Of a DNA stretch of 64,000 nt, positions 39,368 to 48,912 are shown one piece after another. The notes beneath the pieces were generated by a model, which was not told where the DNA came from, ran no database searches, and was given only the letters and a program-made list of their open reading frames with translations. Made by a program: the position numbers and the translations under genes. Origin of the DNA: Rhodanobacter denitrificans (GTDB lineage: Bacteria > Pseudomonadota > Gammaproteobacteria > Xanthomonadales > Rhodanobacteraceae); contig NC_020541.1 of the NCBI RefSeq assembly GCF_000230695.2, positions 1,364,001-1,428,000 of the forward strand. Direction: 5' to 3'. Position 1 is the first letter of the stretch, and each line of letters opens with the position of its first letter.

Positions 39368-41638
39368 ATGCCCATTCCGTTCAACCTCAGCGCCCGCCAC
39401 AAGGGCTTCAACCGCGCCGAAGTCGTCGACCAGAACTTCATCGAGTTCGTGCAGCTGTGGCAGGGCGAGGCGCGCGCCGCGCCGCACGACGGCGAGGCAG
39501 TGCTGCCGGGCAGCGCGCTGGACGCACGCGGCTTTCGCGAGCTGCTGGAATCCCAATTGATCTCGCGCCACCTCGACCTGATGGCGCGCGTGCTGCGCGT
39601 GCAGAACAAGGTGTTCTACACGATCGGTTCGTCCGGCCACGAAGGCAACGCGATGGTGGCGCGGCTGACCCGGCACACCGATCCGGCGTTCCTGCATTAC
39701 CGCTCCGGCGGCTTCATGGCCGAGCGCTTCCGCAAGATCCCGGGCATGGACCCGGTGATGGATTCGGCGCTGTCCTTCGCCGCCAGCAAGGACGATCCGG
39801 CCTCCGGCGGCCGCCACAAGGTGTGGGGCAGCAAGCCGCTGTGGGTGCTGCCGCAGACCTCCACCATCGCCTCGCACCTGCCCAAGGCGCTCGGCACCGC
39901 GGTGGCGATCGAGCAGGCGCGCCGCATCGGCCACCAGCTGCCGATCCCCGACGACAGCATCGCGATCTGCTCGTTCGGCGACGCCTCCAGCAACCACGCC
40001 ACCGCGCAGACCTCGTTCAACGCCGCGGCATGGACGGCGTACCAGAAGCTGCCGGCGCCGGTGCTGTTCGTGTGCGAGGACAACGGCATCGGTATCTCGG
40101 TGAAGACGCCGACCGGCTGGGTCGCGGCCAACTACCAGCATCGCGCCAACCTCGATTATTTCTTCGCCGACGGCCTCGACCTGGCCGAGGGCTATGCCCA
40201 GGTGCAGCGTGCGGTGGAGCATTGCCGCACGACCCGCCGGCCGACCTTCCTGCATCTCAAGACCACCCGCGTGATGGGCCACGCCGGCACCGACTTCGAG
40301 ATCGAGTGGCGCAGCATCGAGGAGCTCTTTGCGGTCGAATGCTCCGACCCGCTGCTGCGTTCGGCCGACATCGCGCTGGCGTCCGGCCTGTATTCGAAGG
40401 ATGCACTGCTGGATCTGTACGAAGCCACCCGCAAGCGCTGCTTCGCCGCTGCCGAGGATGCGGATTCGCGCCATCGACTGACCTCGCTGGAAGACGTGAT
40501 GGCCCCGCTGGCGCCGTACACGCCGGCCGCGGTGAAAGCCGAGGCCACGCGCGCCGACTATGCGGAGAAGCGGCTGGCCGTGTTCGGCGGCGAGGCGAAG
40601 CTGCCGGAGAAGCTGCCGCCGCGGCACCTGGCGATCCAGATCGGCCAGGCGCTGCACGATCTCTTGGCGAAGTACCCGGAGGCGCTGCTGTTCGGCGAGG
40701 ACGTGGCGCAGAAGGGCGGCGTGTACACCGTCACCAAGGGGCTGAACAAGACCTTCAAGGGCAGCCGCGTGTTCAACACGCTGCTCGATGAGACCATGAT
40801 CCTGGGCCTGGCCCAGGGCTACGCCAACATGGGCATGCTGCCGATCCCGGAGATCCAGTACCTGGCGTACTTCCACAACGCCTGCGACCAGATCCGCGGC
40901 GAGGCGGCGTCGCTGCAGTTCTTCTCCAACGGCCAGTACCGCAACCCGATGGTGATGCGGGTGGCCTCGCTGGGCTACCAGAAGGGTTTCGGCGGCCACT
41001 TCCACAACGACAACTCGATCACCGCGCTGCGCGACATTCCCGGCCTGGTGGTGGGCTGCCCCAGCCGCGGCGACGACGCGGCATTGATGCTGCGCACGCT
41101 GATGGCGCTGGCGAAAGTGGACGGCCGCGTGTGCGCCTTCCTCGAGCCGATCGCGCTGTACATGACCAAGGACCTGTACGAAGCCGGCGACGGCCAGTGG
41201 CAGTTCGACTATCCGGCACCGGACCAGGCGATGACGCTGGGCGAGGGCCGCCTCTACCACGAGGCGGCGAACGACCTGGTGGTGTTCACCTTCGGCAACG
41301 GCGTGCCGATGGCGTTGCGTGCTGCGCGCACGATCGAAAAGGAACTGGGCTGGCAGGTGCGCGTGGTCGACCTGCGCTGGCTGGCGCCGCTCAACGACGC
41401 CTTCATCGCGGCACAGGCGAAGACGGCCAGGCGCATCATCGTGCTGGACGAGGGGCGCAAGAGCGCCGGCGTGGGCGAGGGCGTGATCACCGCGATCGTC
41501 GAGGGCGGCTGCGGCGCCACACCGATGAAGCGCGTGGTCGGCGCCGACACCTTCACCCCGCTGGCCGGTGCGGCGCTACTGGTGCTGCCGGGCGAGGCCG
41601 ACGTGGTGGCGGCGGCACGCGGGCTGGCGGCAGGCTGA
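39368..41638 (+). CDS. Fused alpha/beta thiamine-diphosphate 2-oxoacid dehydrogenase E1 component
   Basis: A 756-aa fusion of the E1 alpha and beta chains of a branched-chain or pyruvate-type 2-oxoacid dehydrogenase complex. The alpha part (about 60-390) has SSGHEGNAMVARLTRHTDPA, the thiamine-binding SFGDASSNHATAQTSFNAAA and VCEDNGIGISVKTPTGWVAA. The beta part (about 410-756) has LFGEDVAQKGGVYTVTKGLN, FNTLLDETMILGLAQGYANM and VVDLRWLAPLND. It decarboxylates a 2-oxoacid and hands the acyl group to an E2 lipoyl protein not encoded here. Start at ATG 39368 (MPIPFNLSARHKGFNRAEVV). The GDG thiamine motif reads GDAS, as in this fused subgroup. Substrate remains open. Confidence 0.85.
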   Translation: MPIPFNLSARHKGFNRAEVVDQNFIEFVQLWQGEARAAPHDGEAVLPGSALDARGFRELLESQLISRHLDLMARVLRVQNKVFYTIGSSGHEGNAMVARLTRHTDPAFLHYRSGGFMAERFRKIPGMDPVMDSALSFAASKDDPASGGRHKVWGSKPLWVLPQTSTIASHLPKALGTAVAIEQARRIGHQLPIPDDSIAICSFGDASSNHATAQTSFNAAAWTAYQKLPAPVLFVCEDNGIGISVKTPTGWVAANYQHRANLDYFFADGLDLAEGYAQVQRAVEHCRTTRRPTFLHLKTTRVMGHAGTDFEIEWRSIEELFAVECSDPLLRSADIALASGLYSKDALLDLYEATRKRCFAAAEDADSRHRLTSLEDVMAPLAPYTPAAVKAEATRADYAEKRLAVFGGEAKLPEKLPPRHLAIQIGQALHDLLAKYPEALLFGEDVAQKGGVYTVTKGLNKTFKGSRVFNTLLDETMILGLAQGYANMGMLPIPEIQYLAYFHNACDQIRGEAASLQFFSNGQYRNPMVMRVASLGYQKGFGGHFHNDNSITALRDIPGLVVGCPSRGDDAALMLRTLMALAKVDGRVCAFLEPIALYMTKDLYEAGDGQWQFDYPAPDQAMTLGEGRLYHEAANDLVVFTFGNGVPMALRAARTIEKELGWQVRVVDLRWLAPLNDAFIAAQAKTARRIIVLDEGRKSAGVGEGVITAIVEGGCGATPMKRVVGADTFTPLAGAALLVLPGEADVVAAARGLAAG

Positions 41639-41651
41639 TCGCGGCCGGCTT

Positions 41652-43397
41652 TCAGCGCTCGCGTTTCTCCACCACGTGCAGGTGGGGGCTGGTGCGGGGC
41701 GTCAGGCTGTCGGCGTGCAGGCAGACCCGGTTGCGGCCGCCGAGCTTGGCGTCATACATGGCCTGGTCGGCGCGATCGACCAGGGATTCCACGTCGTCGC
41801 CTTCCCGGCGTACGGCGATGCCGATGCTGACGCTGAGCAGCAACGAGTCCTCACTGACAGGTATCTCCAGCCGATGCACGCGCCGGCACAGGCGGGTTGC
41901 CACCTGCATGGCCTGCTGCGCCGGGATGCCGTCGAGCAGGGCGACGAACTCCTCGCCGCCGTAGCGCCCGAGCAGGTCGGTGGGGCGCAGCTCGGCGGCC
42001 AGTGCCTTGGCCACTGCGACCAGCGCACGGTCGCCGGCGTTGTGGCCGTGGCGATCGTTCAGCAGCTTGAAATGATCCAGGTCGAGGAACAGCAGCGCAA
42101 TCGGCCGCGGCGGTCCGCCGGACAGCAGGGTGCTGGCGCGCTCGGTCCAGGCGCGGCGGTTGAGCACGTTGGTGAGCGCGTCGTGGTCGGCCAGCACCCG
42201 CACGATGTCGCGGTCGTGGCGCAGCCTGAGCGCACGGTCGGCCAGGCCGATCGACAGCACCACCGCCTCGAACGCGCCGCCGGCCAGGCTGGCGTCGTTG
42301 AGCCAGTCCAGTCGCGGCAGCGCGCCGCCGACCTGGGCGCTGGTCAGCGCGGTGAGCAGCAGCAGCGGCGTCCAGCCGGCCAGGAAGAACCACGCCTGGC
42401 GCGAACCGCGTGCCGCGGCGACGATGGCGGCCACCAGCAGCAGCACCGCACCGATCATCAGCAACGGGTTGAGCAGCAGTTGCGCCACGTCGACCAGCAG
42501 CGGGATCCGGCTGCTGCGCATCAGCACCAGCTGGATCATGCCGACGGCCAGCGCCGTGACCGGCACCCGCAGCAGCGGTGCGTAACGCTGCAGTTCGCAG
42601 AAGCGCATCATGAACAGCGAGGCGAACGCGACCGACAGCGCCACCGCGGCCGAACCGGCCAGCAAGGCCATGCCCGACAGCCACTGCCATTCCATCGGAT
42701 GGAACACGAAGCCGGTCTGGATGCCCTGGATCAGCGCGTAGCAGAGCACGTAGCCGGCGTACCACGCATAGGTGACGTCACGCAGCATCAGCGCGAAGCT
42801 CAGCGCCATCAGCACCATCGTCAGCATCACCGCGAAGCAGGCGCTGGCCAGCACCAGCCAGCGCGCGTCGTTGCGCGCGTACTCGCCCGCGGTTTCCAGG
42901 TGGAAGCGGACCGGTGCGCTGAGCGTCTGCGATGGTTCGAACTTCAACAGGATCGGCGCCGACGCGGCCAGGCCGGCCGGCAGCTGCCAGGCCAGCCGGC
43001 CGTGGCCATGCAGCGATTCGCTGAAGTCGTCCAGCGCCAGCGTCTGTGGCTGGGCGCCGCCGAACACCGTGACCGTGCCCAGCGTGGCCGGGTAGATCGT
43101 CAGCACCCGCGCGCTGTCGTCCCAGGGCGGCTGCGCCGTGATCACCACCCAGTTGCCGGCATCGCCCTGCGGAAACCGTTGCAGCAGGGACGGGTCGAAA
43201 CTTTTCAGCAGGCCGGCGTGGTACTCGCTCAGCACTGTCTGCGGGGTATCGCGGGGATACGCCTCGCGCCAGGCGCCGTTCAGCGGGGTGGCGGCCTGGG
43301 CCGTGCCCAGCCCGAACCAGCAGAGCAGGCCGAGCACGAGGCCGCACCACGACCGCCTGCGGCGGGCCGTTGTCGGCGTTGTGGCCAGCCTCTCCAT
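41652..43397 (-). CDS. Membrane diguanylate cyclase with 7TMR-DISM-type sensor
   Basis: A 581-aa protein. There is a signal-like helix at about 20-38, a periplasmic beta-rich segment at 40-180 (NGAWREAYPRDTPQTVLSEY), seven hydrophobic helices at about 190-400, and a GGDEF domain at 415-575 with DHDALTNVLNRRAW, DLDHFKLLNDRHGHNAGDRA and an intact GGEEF site. It should make cyclic-di-GMP in response to an envelope signal. The ATG at 43397 has GGGGGAA four bases upstream. Convergent with the E1 fusion gene. Confidence 0.9.
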   Translation of the reverse strand: MERLATTPTTARRRRSWCGLVLGLLCWFGLGTAQAATPLNGAWREAYPRDTPQTVLSEYHAGLLKSFDPSLLQRFPQGDAGNWVVITAQPPWDDSARVLTIYPATLGTVTVFGGAQPQTLALDDFSESLHGHGRLAWQLPAGLAASAPILLKFEPSQTLSAPVRFHLETAGEYARNDARWLVLASACFAVMLTMVLMALSFALMLRDVTYAWYAGYVLCYALIQGIQTGFVFHPMEWQWLSGMALLAGSAAVALSVAFASLFMMRFCELQRYAPLLRVPVTALAVGMIQLVLMRSSRIPLLVDVAQLLLNPLLMIGAVLLLVAAIVAAARGSRQAWFFLAGWTPLLLLTALTSAQVGGALPRLDWLNDASLAGGAFEAVVLSIGLADRALRLRHDRDIVRVLADHDALTNVLNRRAWTERASTLLSGGPPRPIALLFLDLDHFKLLNDRHGHNAGDRALVAVAKALAAELRPTDLLGRYGGEEFVALLDGIPAQQAMQVATRLCRRVHRLEIPVSEDSLLLSVSIGIAVRREGDDVESLVDRADQAMYDAKLGGRNRVCLHADSLTPRTSPHLHVVEKRER

Positions 43398-43813
43398 GTC
43401 TTCCCCCCGCTGTGCGAGCGTCTTGCAGGACTGCCGGTGGATGATGCGTTTGCCGGCCGTCCCATGGCCTCCACGTCCCGGCATCAGGTGGGGGCGTTCC
43501 CCGCCATGCTGGCCCTTTCCGTGCCGGACGCGCGACGGCGCGAGCGACAACCGTTGAACGTGCATCATCCTTCGTTTTTGTATCAAGCACGGGCCGTGCC
43601 ACGGCGCTGCGCCTGGCGAATCCCCCGGCCATGCCCCGGTGGCCGGTGCTCCGGGCGAGCGTGGCATGGCCGGCGGTAGCCGAGGTGGTTCAATCCGGAC
43701 GCGGAGGGTCATCCGTGGCGGCATCGAGGCATTGTGCAAAGCGCGGGACTCGACGGCCAGTGACTATCGTCAGCCCCGGCGCCGGAAACCGCCGGCGCGG
43801 CGGTAGCTCGGAC
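43398..43813. other. 416-bp intergenic region upstream of the diguanylate cyclase
   Basis: No gene is supported here. It lies behind the mfd stop and contains the presumptive promoter region of the diguanylate cyclase gene (both minus strand). I see no clear terminator or repeat beyond a local GC-rich CCGCCGGCGCGGCGG-like palindrome near 43785-43805. Confidence 0.5.
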
Positions 43814-46800
43814 TCAGGCCGGCCGGCGCGCGCCCAGCGTCACCAGCAGTTCCTGCGCGCTGCGGATGCGCTCGCTGGCGCCGGGGAGCTCCAGGATCAC
43901 CTTCAGCTTGTCCTGGCCGTCCAGCTTGTACACGCGCGGCTGGCGCTGGATCAGCTGAATGATGGTCATCGGGTTCACCTCGGGCTTCTCGCGGAACACG
44001 ATGCGACCGCCGTTGGCGCCGAAGTCGAGCTTGCGGATGCCGAGCGGGGTCGCCATCAGTTTCAGGCTGGCCACGGCGAACAGCTGCCGGGTCGGCTCCG
44101 GCAGCAGGCCGAAGCGGTCGATCATCTCCACCTGCAGGTCGCGCAGCTCGTCCTCGCTGCGTGCGCTGGCGATGCGCTTGTACAAGGTGAGGCGGTGGTG
44201 CACGTCGGGCAGGTAGTCGTCGGGGATCAGCGCGGGCAGGTGCAGCTCGACCTCGGTTTCGTGCTCGGAGCTCAGGTCGAAGTCCGGCATCTTGCCCGAC
44301 TTCAGCGCGCGCACCGCGCGGTCCAGCAATTCGGTGTACAGGCCGAAGCCGATCTCCTGGATCTGGCCGGATTGCTCGTCGCCGAGCAGCTCGCCGGCGC
44401 CGCGGATTTCCAGGTCGTGGGTGGCCAGGGTGAAACCGGCGCCGAGTTCTTCCAGCGAAGCCAGCGCCTCCAGCCGCTTCTGCGCATCGGCGGTGATCGA
44501 GCGGCGGTCGGGCACCACGAGATAGGCATACGCGCGGTGGTGCGAACGCCCGACGCGGCCGCGCAACTGATGCAGCTGGGCCAGGCCGAAGCGGTCGGCG
44601 CGGTCGATGATGATGGTGTTCGCGGTGGGGATGTCGATGCCGGTTTCGATGATGGTGGTGCACACCAGCACGTTGAAGCGCTGGCGGTGGAAATCCGCCA
44701 TCACGCCTTCCAGTTCGCGCTCGGGCATCTGGCCGTGGGCGATGCGGATGCGCGCGTCGGGCACCAGTTCCTCCAGCTCGCGCACGGTGCGCTCGATGCT
44801 CTGCACCTCGTTGTGCAGGAAGTACACCTGGCCGCCGCGCGACAGCTCGCGCTGCAGCGCCTCGCGGATCGTCGCCGGGTCCCACGCCGAGATGAAGGTG
44901 CGCACGGCGGTGCGGTGCGCCGGCGGCGTGGCGATCAGCGACAGATCGCGCAGGCCGGCCATCGCCATGTTCAGCGTGCGCGGGATCGGCGTGGCGGTCA
45001 TCGTCAGCAGGTCGACCTCGGCGCGCAGCTTCTTCAGCTGTTCCTTCTGGCGCACGCCGAAGCGCTGTTCCTCGTCGACGATGACCAGGCCGAGATTCTT
45101 GAACTTGACGTCCGGCTGCAGCAGCTTGTGCGTGCCCACGATCACGTCGATCTGGCCATCGGCCAGACGCTTCAGCGCCTCGTTCACTTCCTTGGCGGAC
45201 TTGAAGCGCGACAGCACGTCCACCCGCACCGGCCAGTCGGCGAAGCGGTCGGCGAAATTGCGGTAGTGCTGCTGGGCGAGCAGGGTGGTCGGTACCAGCA
45301 CGGCGACCTGCTTGCCGGCGGTGGCGGTGGCGAAGGCGGCGCGCAGCGCCACCTCGGTCTTGCCGAAGCCGACGTCGCCGCAGATCACCCGGTCCATCGC
45401 GCGCGGCGCGGCCAGGTCATCCAGCACCGCCTCGATGGCGCTTTCCTGGTCGGGAGTTTCCTCGAACGGAAAGCTGCTGCCGAACTCTTCCACCAGCTGG
45501 CGATCGATCGGCAGCGACTCGCCGCCGCGGGCCTGGCGCTGCGCGTAGATCGCCAGCAGCTCGGCGGCCACGTCGCGCACTTTCTCTGCCGCCTTCTTGC
45601 GTGCGCGTTCCCACGCATCGCCGCCCAGCGAATGCAGCGGCGCCAGCTCCGGCGCGGTGCCGGAATAGCGGCTGACCAGGCCGAGCTGCGCCACCGGCAC
45701 GTACAGCTTGTCGCCCCTGGCGTACTCGATGGTGAGGAACTCGCCGTCCATGCCGCCCACGTCCATCGAGACCAGGCCCTGGTAGCGGCCCACGCCGTGA
45801 TCGACGTGCACGATCGGCGCACCTGGAGTGAGCTCGGTGAGGTCGCGGATGATCGCTTCGGGATCGCGCGCAGTGCCGCGGCGGCGCTTGCGCTCGCGCT
45901 CGCTGCGCACCCGCTCGCCGTACAGCTCGCGCTCGGTAAGTACGGTGATCGCGGGTTTGGTCAGCGCGAAGCCCTGTTCCAGGCTCGCGATGGTGATGGC
46001 AAAACGTTGTGCATCTTCAGCAAGGAAGGACGTCCAGCCGTCCACGTTGTCCGGTTTCATCCCGGCGCCGGCCAGCGTCTCGACCAGCGCCTCGCGCCGC
46101 CCCGCCGAATCCGCGGCGATCAGTACCCGGCCCGGATAGCTGGCCAGGAAATGCCGCAGCGACGTGCCCGGCTCCTCGCCCTTGCGATTCAGCGGCAGCT
46201 CCGGCGCCGGCTGGGTGCCGGTGTCGACGGCGTGCTCGTGGCCGGGCTCGACCACCTCCACGCGCAGGCGCTTGTTGAGTCGCTCGCGCAACTGTTCCGG
46301 CGGCAGGTAGAGTTCGGCCGGCGGCAGTACCGGGCGTTCGATGTCGTGCGCGCGCTGGTCGTAGCGTTCGGCGGTCTGCGCCCAGAACTGGTCGGCCGCT
46401 TCGCCGGCGCCTTCGCCGAGCACGAACAGCGCATCGTCGGCGAGGTAGTCGAACAAGGTCGCGGTCTGCGCGAAAAACAGCGGCAGGTAATACTCGATGC
46501 CGCCGGGCGTGACGCCTTCCTTCATGTCCTGGTACAGCGGGCAGCGGCGCACGTCGATCGGGAAGCGCTCGCGCAGGTTGCCGCGGAACTCCTTCGCCGC
46601 TTCCTCGGTGAGCGGAAACTCGCGCGCGGGCAGCAGCTCGACCCGGTCCACCGGCTGCTGCGAACGCTGGGTTTCCGGATCGAAGCTGCGGATCGACTCC
46701 ACCTCGTCGTCGAACAGCTCGATGCGGTACGGCTCGGCGGTGCCCATCGGGAAGATGTCGAGCAGCGCGCCGCGCACCGCGAAGTCGCCCGGCTCGGCCA

Positions 46801-47272
46801 CCTGCGGCACATGGCGGTAGCCGGACGCTTCCAGCCGGCGTTGCTCGCCGGCGAGATCCAGCTTCTGGCCCTTCGCCAGCACCAGCCCGGAGCCGGTGAT
46901 GTGCGAGTGCGGCGCGATCCGCTGCATCAGCGTGGCCACCGGCACCACCAGCACGCCGCGCTTCACGCCCGGCAGTCGATACAGCGTGGCGACGCGTTGC
47001 GAGACGATCTCCGGGTGCGGGCTGAACACGTCGTACGGCAGCGTTTCCCAGTCCGGGAAGTGCAGCACCGGCAGCCCACCGGCGAAAATCTTCAGTTCCG
47101 CTTCCAGCGCCTGCGCGCGCTGGGTGTCGCGCGCCACCACCACCAGCAGGCCGCCGTGCGCGCGCGCCGCCTCGGCCAGCAGCAGTGCCCGCGCGGAGCC
47201 GTGCGGCGGCGTCCAGTAGCGGCGCTGTTTCGGGCTGGTGGGCAGGGGCGGGTGCTTGATCGGGCTGGGCAT
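43814..47272 (-). CDS. mfd: Transcription-repair coupling factor Mfd
   Basis: A 1152-aa DNA translocase (E. coli 1148) that removes stalled RNA polymerase and recruits UvrA. N-terminal UvrB-like modules are about 1-350. The RNA polymerase-interaction domain follows, with PGAPIVHVDHGVGRYQGLVS. The RecG-like motor has Walker A ICGDVGFGKTEVALRAAFAT, Walker B DEEQRFG, TMTATPIPRTLNMAMAGLRD and HQLRGRVGRSHHRAYAYLVV. The C-terminal TRCF domain is complete. I chose the ATG at 47272 (MPSPIKHPPLPTSPKQRRYW); a TTG three codons upstream is possible. Confidence 0.97.
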   Translation of the reverse strand: MPSPIKHPPLPTSPKQRRYWTPPHGSARALLLAEAARAHGGLLVVVARDTQRAQALEAELKIFAGGLPVLHFPDWETLPYDVFSPHPEIVSQRVATLYRLPGVKRGVLVVPVATLMQRIAPHSHITGSGLVLAKGQKLDLAGEQRRLEASGYRHVPQVAEPGDFAVRGALLDIFPMGTAEPYRIELFDDEVESIRSFDPETQRSQQPVDRVELLPAREFPLTEEAAKEFRGNLRERFPIDVRRCPLYQDMKEGVTPGGIEYYLPLFFAQTATLFDYLADDALFVLGEGAGEAADQFWAQTAERYDQRAHDIERPVLPPAELYLPPEQLRERLNKRLRVEVVEPGHEHAVDTGTQPAPELPLNRKGEEPGTSLRHFLASYPGRVLIAADSAGRREALVETLAGAGMKPDNVDGWTSFLAEDAQRFAITIASLEQGFALTKPAITVLTERELYGERVRSERERKRRRGTARDPEAIIRDLTELTPGAPIVHVDHGVGRYQGLVSMDVGGMDGEFLTIEYARGDKLYVPVAQLGLVSRYSGTAPELAPLHSLGGDAWERARKKAAEKVRDVAAELLAIYAQRQARGGESLPIDRQLVEEFGSSFPFEETPDQESAIEAVLDDLAAPRAMDRVICGDVGFGKTEVALRAAFATATAGKQVAVLVPTTLLAQQHYRNFADRFADWPVRVDVLSRFKSAKEVNEALKRLADGQIDVIVGTHKLLQPDVKFKNLGLVIVDEEQRFGVRQKEQLKKLRAEVDLLTMTATPIPRTLNMAMAGLRDLSLIATPPAHRTAVRTFISAWDPATIREALQRELSRGGQVYFLHNEVQSIERTVRELEELVPDARIRIAHGQMPERELEGVMADFHRQRFNVLVCTTIIETGIDIPTANTIIIDRADRFGLAQLHQLRGRVGRSHHRAYAYLVVPDRRSITADAQKRLEALASLEELGAGFTLATHDLEIRGAGELLGDEQSGQIQEIGFGLYTELLDRAVRALKSGKMPDFDLSSEHETEVELHLPALIPDDYLPDVHHRLTLYKRIASARSEDELRDLQVEMIDRFGLLPEPTRQLFAVASLKLMATPLGIRKLDFGANGGRIVFREKPEVNPMTIIQLIQRQPRVYKLDGQDKLKVILELPGASERIRSAQELLVTLGARRPA

Positions 47273-47317
47273 AGCCGACAAGTGTAACGCGGCGGCCCGT
47301 GCAGGCCGGCTGCGTTT

Positions 47318-47923
47318 CTACAGCTTCAGCGTGATCTGTGCGGTGCCCGGCTCGTCCGGCAGCATCCGCTGGGCGAAGCCCAGCTCCTTGCACAGCTGCA
47401 GCATCGGCCGGTTCTCCAGCAGCACGTAACCCCACAGCTCGGCCAGGCCGCGGCGGCGGCAGTCTTCGACCAGGTGCCGCATCAGCAGGGCACCCAAGCC
47501 GCGGCGGCTCCAGTCGTGCTCCACCAGTACCGAGAACTCGGCGCTGTCGGTGGCCTCGTCCACGTAGATCCGGCCCACGCCGCGCATCTCGGCCGGTTTG
47601 ATGGATTCGTCCATCAGCACGTAGGCGGTCTCGAGCTTGGAATCGATGCGGCACAGCCGCTGCGCCATCGGCGTCGGCAACTCGGACATCGCATGCAGGA
47701 AACGGCGGCGGATATCCTCCGGCGACAGTCGGGTGAAGCAGCGCTGCATTGCCGCCACGTCGCCCGGCTCGATCATGCGCAGCACCAGTTCGCGGCCGTC
47801 CTCGGTACGTACCTGTTCGCCGCGCGGCGCGGGCCGCACGCGCGGACGCGCGAAGCGCTCGCTGGCGCGTGGCGGCAGCGAGGCGTAGCGGGTGGGAGCG
47901 GCGAAGTCGATGGCGGGGATCAT
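47318..47923 (-). CDS. GNAT-family acetyltransferase (Pat-like)
   Basis: A 201-aa protein starting MIPAIDFAAPTRYASLPPRA. Its GNAT domain (RTEDGRELVLRMIEPGDVAA; LSPEDIRRRFLHAMSEL; SVLVEHDWSRRGLGALLMRH) resembles the acetyltransferase domain of protein lysine acetyltransferases, but without the acyl-CoA-synthetase-like domain. An earlier in-frame ATG would add about 40 low-complexity residues and is unlikely. It lies 45 bp upstream of mfd on the same strand. Substrate unknown. Confidence 0.85.
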   Translation of the reverse strand: MIPAIDFAAPTRYASLPPRASERFARPRVRPAPRGEQVRTEDGRELVLRMIEPGDVAAMQRCFTRLSPEDIRRRFLHAMSELPTPMAQRLCRIDSKLETAYVLMDESIKPAEMRGVGRIYVDEATDSAEFSVLVEHDWSRRGLGALLMRHLVEDCRRRGLAELWGYVLLENRPMLQLCKELGFAQRMLPDEPGTAQITLKL

Positions 47924-48120
47924 GGCAGGTCCGTACTTTTGCGTATTGTGTGCAATGCAACATGAATTTGCAATGACGGGGCTCGTGGCGAACCGCCGCG
48001 GATGCATGGCAACGGCGCCCACGCCGGCGGACCGATGTTGCAGCACGGGAGGTGGCCACGCGGGCAGACAGGCGCCGCCCCGCCCCGCACAATGCGGGCT
48101 GGATTTTCCCGGAGCACCGC

Positions 48121-48519
48121 ATGACCCGCCAAGCGAAGCACGGTCTCAGCGCCGCCCAGCTGGATGCATTGTGCGGCCACTGGCCCGGCGTCAGCCGCGA
48201 TACCAAGTGGGGCGTCGACAGGGTGTTCAGCGTGGGCAGCAAGATGTTCGCGGTGATGCCGTCGGACGGCAGCGAAGGCGGCCGGCTGTCATGCAAGGTG
48301 GCCGACCAGCGGTTCCTCGAACTCACCGACCAGCCCGGCATCATCCCCGCGCCGTACCTGGCGCGCGCGCACTGGATCTCGATCGTCGAGCCGCAGCGCT
48401 TCGCCACGGCGGAGCTGGAGGCATTCGTGCTCGATGCCTATACGCTGGTGCGCGCGAAGCTGACGAAAAAACTGCAGGCGGCACTGGGGCCGCTGCCGAC
48501 CGTCAAGGCAAGGAAATGA
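48121..48519 (+). CDS. MmcQ/YjbR-family DNA-binding-like protein
   Basis: A 132-aa protein (MTRQAKHGLSAAQLDALCGH) with the MmcQ/YjbR fold pattern SVGSKMFAVMPSDGSEGGRL, PGIIPAPYLARAHWISIV and SYxLV-like DAYTLVRAKLTKKL. The family has a CyaY-like fold and is presumed to bind nucleic acid; function is unknown. Stop overlaps the start of the next gene. Confidence 0.88.
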   Translation: MTRQAKHGLSAAQLDALCGHWPGVSRDTKWGVDRVFSVGSKMFAVMPSDGSEGGRLSCKVADQRFLELTDQPGIIPAPYLARAHWISIVEPQRFATAELEAFVLDAYTLVRAKLTKKLQAALGPLPTVKARK

Positions 48520-48908
48520 AACAGCATCTCGGCGCCCTGGCGCTGCTGGTCGCCGATTACGACGAGGCGATCGCCTGGTACACCCGCGCGCTCGGCTTCG
48601 AACTGGTCGAGGACACCGACCTGGGCGGCGGCAAACGCTGGGTGCTGCTGGCGCCGCCCGGTTCCAGCGAAACGCGTTTGCTGCTGGCCAAGGCGAATAG
48701 CGACGAGCAGGCCTCGCGCATCGGCAACCAGACCGGCGGCCGCGTGTTCCTGCTGCTGCACACCGACGACTTCCAGCGTGACTGGCAGCGCATGCGCGCC
48801 CAAGGCGTGCATTTCCGCGAGGAGCCGCGGCACGAAGCCTACGGCACGGTGGCGGTGTTCGAGGACCTGTACGGCAACGGCTGGGATCTGCTGGAAGCGA
48901 AGCGCTGA
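48516..48908 (+). CDS. VOC-superfamily (glyoxalase-like) protein
   Basis: A 130-aa single-domain VOC protein. It shows LALLVADYDEAIAWYTRALG at the N-terminus and GTVAVFEDLYGNGWDLLEAK at the C-terminus, where the final Glu or Asp and an N-terminal residue usually bind metal. The first strand lacks the usual His (LALLV), so activity may differ from glyoxalase I. ATGA overlap with the MmcQ/YjbR gene. Confidence 0.88.
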   Translation: MKQHLGALALLVADYDEAIAWYTRALGFELVEDTDLGGGKRWVLLAPPGSSETRLLLAKANSDEQASRIGNQTGGRVFLLLHTDDFQRDWQRMRAQGVHFREEPRHEAYGTVAVFEDLYGNGWDLLEAKR

Positions 48909-48912
48909 GGCG

